From: Paenibacillus sp. D2_2
GTDB taxonomy: Bacteria > Bacillota > Bacilli > Paenibacillales > Paenibacillaceae
Reading direction: 5' to 3'
Length of the DNA: 64,000 nt
Assembly (NCBI RefSeq): GCF_031199965.1
Contig: NZ_CP133605.1
Coordinates: forward strand, 1,644,501-1,708,500
Shown: piece by piece, positions 58,656 through 64,000 of the stretch
How positions within the stretch are numbered: the first letter of the stretch is position 1
How the letters are laid out: the number at the start of each line of letters is the position of its first letter
Notes under the pieces: model-generated
The model's input: only the letters and a program-made list of their open reading frames with translations
What the model was told of the DNA's origin: nothing
The model's database searches: none
Program-made: the position numbers and the translations under genes

Positions 58656-59590
58656 ATGAATGTACTGGAAATTCGTGAATTAACCAAGAAGTTCGGTGAG
58701 TTCATAGCTGTTGATAATATGTCGCTGGCGGTTCGAGAAGGCGAGATATTCGGGTTCCTCGGAGCGAATGGAGCGGGAAAGAGCACCACGATCAATCTTG
58801 TGTCCTCCCTGCTGCGCCCGAGCAGCGGAGAGATTCGGATCTTGGATCGGGACATTACGAAGCATAGCCGCTTCGCAAAGATGAATCTAGGAATCGTGCC
58901 GCAGGATTTGGCAATTTACAAAGATATGACGGCTTATGAGAATGTCAGCTTCTTCGCTGGATTGTATGGATTACGGGGAGCGGAGCTTAAGGAGAGGACG
59001 ATTGAAGCGCTTAAGTTCGTAGGTCTGGAAGACAAGATCAAGAGCCATCCGAAGAACTTCTCTGGCGGATGAAGCGGCGCCTCAATATTGCTTGTGCTAT
59101 CGCCCATCGCCCGAAGCTGATCATCATGGATGAGCCAACGGTCGGGATTGATCCACATTCGCGAAATTATATTCTGAATTCGGTACGCAAGCTGAATGAG
59201 ATGGGCTGTACGATCATCTACACCAGCCATTATATGGAGGAAGTAGAAGAGATCTGCACCCGGGTTGCCATTGTTGACCATGGAAAGATCATCGCTGAGG
59301 GGACGAAGGAGCAGTTGGTAGCGACCATTACCGATGTTAAGGAGATTCGGATTGAACTTAAGAAGGGTAATGGGAAACTGGCCGAAATTCTGCGCGGAAT
59401 TCCAGGTGTGAGAAGTGTAGATATGCTAGAGCAGACTGTGCGGGTCTTCTGCGATCTGGAAGTGGATAATCTTGGCTTGATTCTTAAGAAGCTGATCGAT
59501 CATGATGCGGATATTCGCTCAGTTGAGGAGCAGGAGCCAAATCTGGAGACCGTGTTTCTGACGCTGACCGGACGGACACTTCGGGACTAA
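58656..59590 (+). CDS. ABC transporter ATP-binding protein; frameshifted
   Basis: The P-loop ATPase of an ABC-2 type exporter has Walker A GFLGANGAGKSTTINLVSSL and Q-loop GIVPQDLAIYKDMTAYENV. The signature is KNFSGG, after which one missing G (59071) moves to the frame MKRRLNIACAIAHRPKLIIM then DEPTVGIDPHSR (Walker B, D-loop). The H-loop is TIIYTSHYMEEVEEIC. About 311 aa. ATG 58656 chosen because the conserved VLEIRELTKKFGEF starts there. Two permease genes follow. Confidence 0.9.
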
Positions 59591-59633
59591 TTGGCGTGAA
59601 AGGCGATGCTAATGAACGGGGGAAGGGAAATCA

Positions 59634-60767
59634 ATGAACATTTTACGCATTGCGAGAAAAGAAGTTTTGCAGGATATTCGCGACCGTTGGACGCTTATTT
59701 TTATGCTGGCATTTCCGATTGTGCTGATGATGGTTTTGGGATTTGCGCTGAGCAATGCCTTCGACAGTGGATCGGAGATCGATAAAATCCATGTGCTGGT
59801 TAAGGATACGGGCGAGAACGAAGCTCTGACACGCAGCTTCACAGCATTTTCCGCTGAGACTGCCAAATCAGGTATCCAGTTCGAGGATTTGAAGGCGGGC
59901 ATGGATGGCAAGGAAGAGGTAAAGAAGGGGCATTATGCCGATTATGTGGAGCTTACGAAGAATGGGATTGAATTGTACAGCAGCAGCTTCATCACGGTGG
60001 AACATCAGATTTTGCAGGGAACACTGACCGCCTTCACAGAGAAATACAAAATGATAAGTACGGTCGTCAAGCTGGAGCCTGACAAAATAGGAATCGTAAG
60101 CGACGGCACTACCGCGCCCAATTATATCCAGGAGACCTCGCTCGTTCCTGACCGCAAGCCTGGAGCACTGGACTACTATGCCTTGGCGATGACTGCGATG
60201 GTTGCCTTGTGGGGAGCAATGTCAGCGAGTCAATTGATCAGTAAGGAAGTTAAGGAGGGGACTGCGTTCAGGCTTGTGGCTGCCCCGGTCAATAAAGTTG
60301 AAATTTTCGTTGGTAAGGTGCTCGGTAATCTCGTTGTAAATATGCTCTGTGTACTGGTCCTTATCTTCTTCAGTAAATATGCCTTTGGCGCATACTGGGG
60401 CGATCACTTACTCGTCGTAATTCTTCTGTTATTATCGTTGGTTATTATGGCGGTGAGTTTGGGGTTGGCGGTGAGTTATATGTTTAAGGAAGCGGCAAGT
60501 CGTTCCATACTCATGTTGGTTACACAACTCGCTGCTGTCTTTGGAGGAGCTTACTTTCCGTTCGATGAAGCTGGGCTTGAGATGACTAAGCTGATGTCAT
60601 TCATAATCCGGTTATCCCCGATTCGCTGGACGAATTCTGCTCTGACAGGTGTCGTCTATAGGAACGAGATTGTTGAGATCTGGCCGGTATTTGCTCTTAA
60701 TATCGGAATTGCCGCTGTGATGCTGACGATTGCTGCGCTTCTGATGCGGCGTAGGGAGGGGCTATAA
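59634..60767 (+). CDS. ABC-2 type transporter permease
   Basis: The 377-residue protein has one N-terminal TM (LIFMLAFPIVLMMVLGFALS), a large external domain (residues ~45-180) and five or six C-terminal TMs (ALTMLVTQ-type region, GAYFPFDEAGLEMTKLMSFI), the layout of YhaP/NatB-like ABC-2 permeases. GGGAAATCA precedes the ATG. It is 1 bp from the next permease gene; the pair probably forms a heterodimer. Confidence 0.88.
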   Translation: MNILRIARKEVLQDIRDRWTLIFMLAFPIVLMMVLGFALSNAFDSGSEIDKIHVLVKDTGENEALTRSFTAFSAETAKSGIQFEDLKAGMDGKEEVKKGHYADYVELTKNGIELYSSSFITVEHQILQGTLTAFTEKYKMISTVVKLEPDKIGIVSDGTTAPNYIQETSLVPDRKPGALDYYALAMTAMVALWGAMSASQLISKEVKEGTAFRLVAAPVNKVEIFVGKVLGNLVVNMLCVLVLIFFSKYAFGAYWGDHLLVVILLLLSLVIMAVSLGLAVSYMFKEAASRSILMLVTQLAAVFGGAYFPFDEAGLEMTKLMSFIIRLSPIRWTNSALTGVVYRNEIVEIWPVFALNIGIAAVMLTIAALLMRRREGL

Positions 60768-60768
60768 T

Positions 60769-61917
60769 ATGCTAAAAGATATTTTCTGGCTTGTGGCAAC
60801 ATCATTACGTACAACATTTCGCAAACGCAGTAATCTGATTCTTTATCTTGGCTTGCCTTTGGCTGGCATTCTGTTCTCCTTGTTTATATACTCAGGGAAT
60901 GGTCAAGGTGGTTTACGTGTCGGTGTAGTCAATGAAGATGGTTCGGAAATCGCTGCCAACACGGTATCTTTTTTACAGAGTCTGGATAAGGTTAAGGTTG
61001 AGGATGTCACAGAGGAACAGATGAAGAAACAGTTAGCTGCGGGTAAGCTCGATAGCGGTCTTGTATTGCAGAAGGGCTATTCAGATAGTGTGCTGGCCGG
61101 AGAACCTGGACATATCGTCATTCAGTCGTTGAAAGGCGCTCAGGTGACGGCATATATGAAGGCGATGCTGTATAACTATATTGATAATCTGGTAGCAGTA
61201 GGAAAAATATCTACCGGTGATTCCAGTAAGTTCAAGCAACTGTATGAGGACTATCAGGGTCAAGATTTCCATCTTACGACTGGTACAGTGACCGACACCT
61301 CAGTTATGGTGGCAATGTCCTCTCAATCGATCGGATTTCTGATTATGTTCATGATGATGTCGGCCGTCAACTTATCAGAGTTGATTCTGAAGGGACGGGA
61401 AGACCGCACCTATTTCCGGGTTATGTCTTCACCGATTACTCCTAGAACCTATGTAATTTCCAATATTATCGTCAATTTTATTGTCATGCTGGTACAGATC
61501 GGATTCACCGTCATTTGCATCAGGTATGTATTCAAATTTGATACGGGAATACCGCTGCTTCAGCTGGTCGGCTTACTTGCCTTATTCGCACTTATTTCGG
61601 TAGGTATCTCATTGTCCATCGTTGCCTTCTCCAAGAGTAGTGGGATGTCCTGGGGCTTTGCAAAATCTTATTGTAACCCCAACCTGTCTGCTTGCCGGCT
61701 GCTTCTTCCCGATCGATATTATGCCATCGTTCTTACGGCGTATCGCTGATTTTCTGCCCAGCATTGGATATTACAGACGATCAAGCAGCTGCAGGAGGGT
61801 GATAGCTTCACAGGCATATGGTTCAATCTACTGGTATTGTGTGGGTTTATCGTCGTGTTCTTCCTACTCGCCTCGTATAAGTTCAAACGGATGAATGACA
61901 CTAGGAACTTCGTATAA
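60769..61917 (+). CDS. ABC-2 type transporter permease, second subunit; two frameshifts
   Basis: It has the same domain plan as the preceding permease (TM at residues ~22-42, external domain, C-terminal TM bundle). The frame breaks near 61655, where a G run seems two bases short (restored SWGALQNLIVTPTCLLAGCF), and again near 61757 (restored DFLPQHWILQTIKQLQEGDS). The final frame ends YKFKRMNDTRNFV at 61917. About 383 aa. TAGGGAGGGG lies upstream. Substrate unknown; antimicrobial or lipid export is possible given the neighbouring two-component system. Confidence 0.82.
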
Positions 61918-61974
61918 TTTATGAGAGGGAAATATAACGTGATATAAATCACAGATACAGTATCAAGTGGCTGT

Positions 61975-62106
61975 TATACTACAGTTAGCCGACATGTTAT
62001 AGATGCACCCCGGCGGACGTATTGGTGGCAGAAATGCTCATTTTTGATTCCAATACGTCCGTAGATTCGCTTTCTTGCTAAGAGGAAGCAGGGTGCTTCT
62101 TTTTTT
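61975..62106 (+). ncRNA. Candidate structured small RNA or leader upstream of the HIT gene
   Basis: A TATACT -10-like box at 61975-61980 precedes a 12-bp perfect hairpin (62014-62025 with 62050-62061, loop 24) and a terminator-like hairpin GAAGCA-GGG-TGCTTC (62085-62099) with a seven-T tract. This would give a ~115-nt transcript ending 80 bp before the HIT gene. No known RNA family recognised. Confidence 0.4.
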
Positions 62107-62186
62107 GTTTTTTTTCGGTATCATTAAGGGATAGAGCACGGCATGTTTGAATTCGCAACACTACCTTGTTAGGAGGATTATGTAAA

Positions 62187-62552
62187 ATGGAAAATTGTTT
62201 GTTTTGCAGTATTGTAGAGGGGAAGATCCCTTCGAAAAAAGTGTATGAAGACGATAAATTCCTCGTATTCCATGACATCCAGCCTGCAGCTCCTGTTCAT
62301 GTTCTAATCATTCCGAAGAAACATATCGCTACGATGAACGATGTTGGCTCAGAGGATTATGCTATGATTGGCGAATTGCATCGTGTTGCGCAGCAAGTGG
62401 CCAAAGAGCTAGGTGTTACTGAAACAGGCTACAGATTGATTAACAATTGCGGTCCTGACAGCGGACAAGCCGTATATCATATTCATTATCATTTGCTCGG
62501 AGGAGCGAAGTTAGGGGCGCTCGCACAAACTTCGGATTCTCATGCAAATTGA
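62187..62552 (+). CDS. HIT-family nucleotide-binding hydrolase
   Basis: The 121-residue protein has the histidine triad HIHYHLLGG and the zinc-type N-terminus CLFCSIVEGKIPSKKVYEDD, as in Hint-like purine phosphoramidases. Such enzymes cleave AMP-lysine and related phosphoramidates in the cytosol. ATG 62187 is chosen, with AGGAGG 10 bases upstream; seven extra upstream codons are open. It sits beside rpsU, as in many Paenibacillaceae. A candidate structured RNA lies upstream. Confidence 0.94.
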   Translation: MENCLFCSIVEGKIPSKKVYEDDKFLVFHDIQPAAPVHVLIIPKKHIATMNDVGSEDYAMIGELHRVAQQVAKELGVTETGYRLINNCGPDSGQAVYHIHYHLLGGAKLGALAQTSDSHAN

Positions 62553-62673
62553 CGAATTTTGTGAGCGGCTAAACGCCTGAAATAGTGGGAAAACTAAGGC
62601 GTATCAGCGTTTTTAGCGCATGCCGATCGGTGTTCGCTGGTAATAGAGGAATAAATATTAAGTAATAAAACAG

Positions 62674-62690
62674 GGTGTCAGGTTGACACC
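62674..62690. promoter_or_regulatory. Dyad overlapping the rpsU -35 box
   Basis: GGTGTCA and TGACACC are inverted around GGT; the right arm contains most of TTGACA. It could be an operator or a chance feature. Confidence 0.3.
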
Positions 62691-62712
62691 TTCTTTATTT
62701 TTCCCCTATAAT
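62683..62712 (+). promoter_or_regulatory. Consensus promoter of rpsU-yqeY
   Basis: Perfect TTGACA (62683-62688), an 18-base spacer, perfect TATAAT (62707-62712), 61 bp before rpsU. Confidence 0.85.
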
Positions 62713-62773
62713 GTAGCTTGATGAACCGTGTTGTTATGCTCTTGGACGGTCTGGTCGGAGGGAGGGAAAACTG

Positions 62774-62947
62774 GTGTCTGAAACTAAAGTTCGCAAAAAC
62801 GAGACAATTGATGCTGCACTTCGTCGCTTTAAACGTTCCATTGCTAAAGATGGCGTATTGGCTGAGGTGAAGAAACGCAAGCATTATGAAAAGCCAAGCG
62901 TAAAGCGCAAGAAAAAGTCCGAGGCTGCTCGTAAGAGAAAGTTTTAG
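62774..62947 (+). CDS. rpsU: 30S ribosomal protein S21
   Basis: The 57-residue, strongly basic protein reads [19 protein letters not shown] and ends [12 protein letters not shown], the standard S21 sequence; it is needed for initiation on leadered mRNAs. It starts with GTG, with GGAGGG about 8-10 bases upstream. A consensus promoter precedes it and yqeY follows 15 bp later. Confidence 0.97.
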   Translation: MSETKVRKNETIDAALRRFKRSIAKDGVLAEVKKRKHYEKPSVKRKKKSEAARKRKF

Positions 62948-62962
62948 GAGGAAATAGCTACC

Positions 62963-63406
62963 ATGAATCTTAGCGAGCGATTGAACGAAGATATGAAGCA
63001 AGCGATGAAGAGTCAAGACAAGTTCAAACTCTCCACCATAAGAATGGTACGTTCTACGATTAAAAATCTTGAGATAGATTTGAAAAGAACTTTGGACGAT
63101 AATGAAGTGCTTGATATCCTAAGTCGTGAGATCAAACAGCGCAAAGATGCCCTCCAAGAATTTGAAAAAGCAGGTCGTGAAGACCTTGCCACGAGTGCCA
63201 GAGCTGAAGTTGAGATCATTGCCGTATACCTTCCTAAGCAGTTAACTGAAGAAGAAATTAAAGTCATTGTACAGCAGACCATCCAGGAAACCGGTGCTTC
63301 TTCAAAAGCTGATATGGGGAAATTGATGGGCGCACTCATGCCTAAGGTCAAAGGCCTGGCGGACGGTAAGCTCGTTAATCAGGTAGTGCAACAAGCTCTG
63401 CAATAG
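62963..63406 (+). CDS. yqeY: GatB/YqeY domain-containing protein
   Basis: The 147-residue protein, MNLSERLNEDMKQAMKSQDK and then LSTIRMVRSTIKNLEIDLKR, matches YqeY, related to the tail domain of GatB amidotransferase, which binds tRNA. Its role in bacteria is unclear. It is co-transcribed with rpsU (15 bp apart) as in Bacillus. AGGAGGA at good spacing. A strong terminator follows. Confidence 0.95.
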   Translation: MNLSERLNEDMKQAMKSQDKFKLSTIRMVRSTIKNLEIDLKRTLDDNEVLDILSREIKQRKDALQEFEKAGREDLATSARAEVEIIAVYLPKQLTEEEIKVIVQQTIQETGASSKADMGKLMGALMPKVKGLADGKLVNQVVQQALQ

Positions 63407-63417
63407 CTGATAGAGGT

Positions 63418-63449
63418 AAACACCTTCTACTTCGTAGAAGGTGTTTTTT
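63418..63449 (+). terminator. Terminator of rpsU-yqeY
   Basis: AAACACCTTCTAC and GTAGAAGGTGTTT form a perfect 13-bp stem with TTC loop, followed by TTT. Confidence 0.92.
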
Positions 63450-63516
63450 CTTGTGTTTTCATATTTCACCACCTCCCCGCATATTTTGTACAGTAGGGGA
63501 AGGAGGATTGCCTCAT

Positions 63517-63804
63517 ATGAGCCGGTTTGTCCGCAAATTTCGCAAATGGACGGTCGATGCACTCGACTTGCCAGGAGATCTTGTATTTAATTTGCCAAGG
63601 CTCACCTTGATCGGAGGTAAGCAGTTGTACATAGAGAATCACCGCGGGGTAAAGTTCTTCTCTCCGGAACAACTTCAATTGGAGTTAAGCCACGGTTCTC
63701 TTGAGGTCGAGGGGAGCGGACTTGTTATAAAAGAAATATTGCCGCAGGAGATCGTCATCGAAGGGAAAATCGAAGGTATTAAATATCGCGGAACGGAGGA
63801 GTAA
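63517..63804 (+). CDS. yqfC: Sporulation protein YqfC
   Basis: The 95-residue protein reads MSRFVRKFRKWTVDALDLPG, then DLVFNLPRLTLIGGKQLYIE, matching YqfC, a small sigma-E regulon protein made in the mother cell and needed for normal spore formation with YqfD. ATG 63517 chosen because AAGGAGGA is about 10 bases upstream; upstream codons of the longer frame run through the terminator side. yqfD follows 3 bp after the stop. Confidence 0.9.
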   Translation: MSRFVRKFRKWTVDALDLPGDLVFNLPRLTLIGGKQLYIENHRGVKFFSPEQLQLELSHGSLEVEGSGLVIKEILPQEIVIEGKIEGIKYRGTEE

Positions 63805-63807
63805 GCT

Positions 63808-64000
63808 GTGAAATCACCCGTCTTTGCTAAATTGCGCGGCGTAGTTACAATTGTCGTCCGCGGTAAATCGATTGAACTTCTAGTGAATGAGCTGACAAAG
63901 AAAGAGATGCAGATATGGGACCTTAGACCGCTCCCGGATGGGAAAATGGAGATGAATATCCAGCTAGCGGATTTCTTTAAGCTGCGTCCGCTTTTAAAGC
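63808..64000 (+). CDS. yqfD: Sporulation protein YqfD, N-terminal part (cut by window edge)
   Basis: GTG 63808, with GGAGGAG upstream overlapping the yqfC stop, starts VKSPVFAKLRGVVTIVVRGK, then IELLVNELTKKEMQIWDLRP, the N-terminus of YqfD, a membrane protein of the sporulation programme related to SpoIV-type factors. Only 64 codons lie in the window. Confidence 0.88.
   Translation, partial: MKSPVFAKLRGVVTIVVRGKSIELLVNELTKKEMQIWDLRPLPDGKMEMNIQLADFFKLRPLLK

Noticed and set aside
61918-62186. T-box or known riboswitch upstream of the HIT gene
   Set aside because: No T-box motif (TGG-N-ACC type bulge) or known aptamer core was seen; reported only as an unassigned structured region.

Overview
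The window looks like a chromosomal segment of a Paenibacillus-type, spore-forming member of the Bacillota. It has Gram-positive Shine-Dalgarno sites, a CIRCE-controlled hrcA-grpE-dnaK-dnaJ cluster, the core series prmA, rsmE and mtaB, yqeY-yqfC-yqfD sporulation-region genes, a bacillithiol deacetylase (bshB2) and AddAB instead of RecBCD. No tRNA, rRNA, CRISPR array or prophage was found.

Layout. 1-5.3 kb: a truncated LacI-type regulator, an MFS transporter, an acyl-ACP thioesterase, and a minus-strand pair (cellobiose/mannobiose 2-epimerase plus GH130 phosphorylase) that fits beta-1,4-mannobiose use. 5.5-7.3 kb: an IS1111-type insertion sequence sitting exactly inside a 184-bp repeat element. 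7.4-16.4 kb: lepA, hemW, a short N-acetylglutamate-synthase-like gene and the heat-shock operon. 16.5-25.5 kb: small conserved genes, prmA, a site-2 protease, rsmE, mtaB, a Nudix hydrolase, a Na/Pi transporter and an RlmI-like methyltransferase. 25.6-26.7 kb: yojF-bshB2. 26.9-41 kb: an exopolysaccharide locus with chain-length regulator, tyrosine-kinase-like ATPase, flippase, polymerase/ligase, glycosyltransferase, PglF/CapD-type dehydratase, priming sugar transferase, two acyl/aminoacyl transferase-like proteins, DegT aminotransferase, acyltransferase and a phage tail-spike-like beta-helix protein. 41-43.4 kb: a LacI regulator divergent from butanediol dehydrogenase. 43.8-56.3 kb: addB-addA and sbcD-sbcC. 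56.3-62 kb: a two-component system and an ABC-2 exporter. 62.1 kb to the end: a HIT protein, rpsU-yqeY, yqfC and the start of yqfD.

Two repeat families recur. The first is a ~185-bp element (three copies) of four 26-bp units in forward-forward-reverse-reverse order with fixed 50/85/50-bp geometry. The second is a ~167-bp MITE-like or structured element (three full and three degraded copies) whose terminal inverted repeats covary. Removing the insertion sequence restores its host repeat to 184 bp. The insertion sequence's non-coding end carries short matches to both target flanks and to its own circle junction, as expected of an IS110-family bridge/seek RNA. This is the most interesting observation in the window.

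About seventeen genes carry frameshifts, nearly all of them losses of one base and often in G or A runs. I read these as sequence errors rather than gene decay and give each such gene as one interval. Insertion sequences, repeats, operators and terminators were identified by eye.
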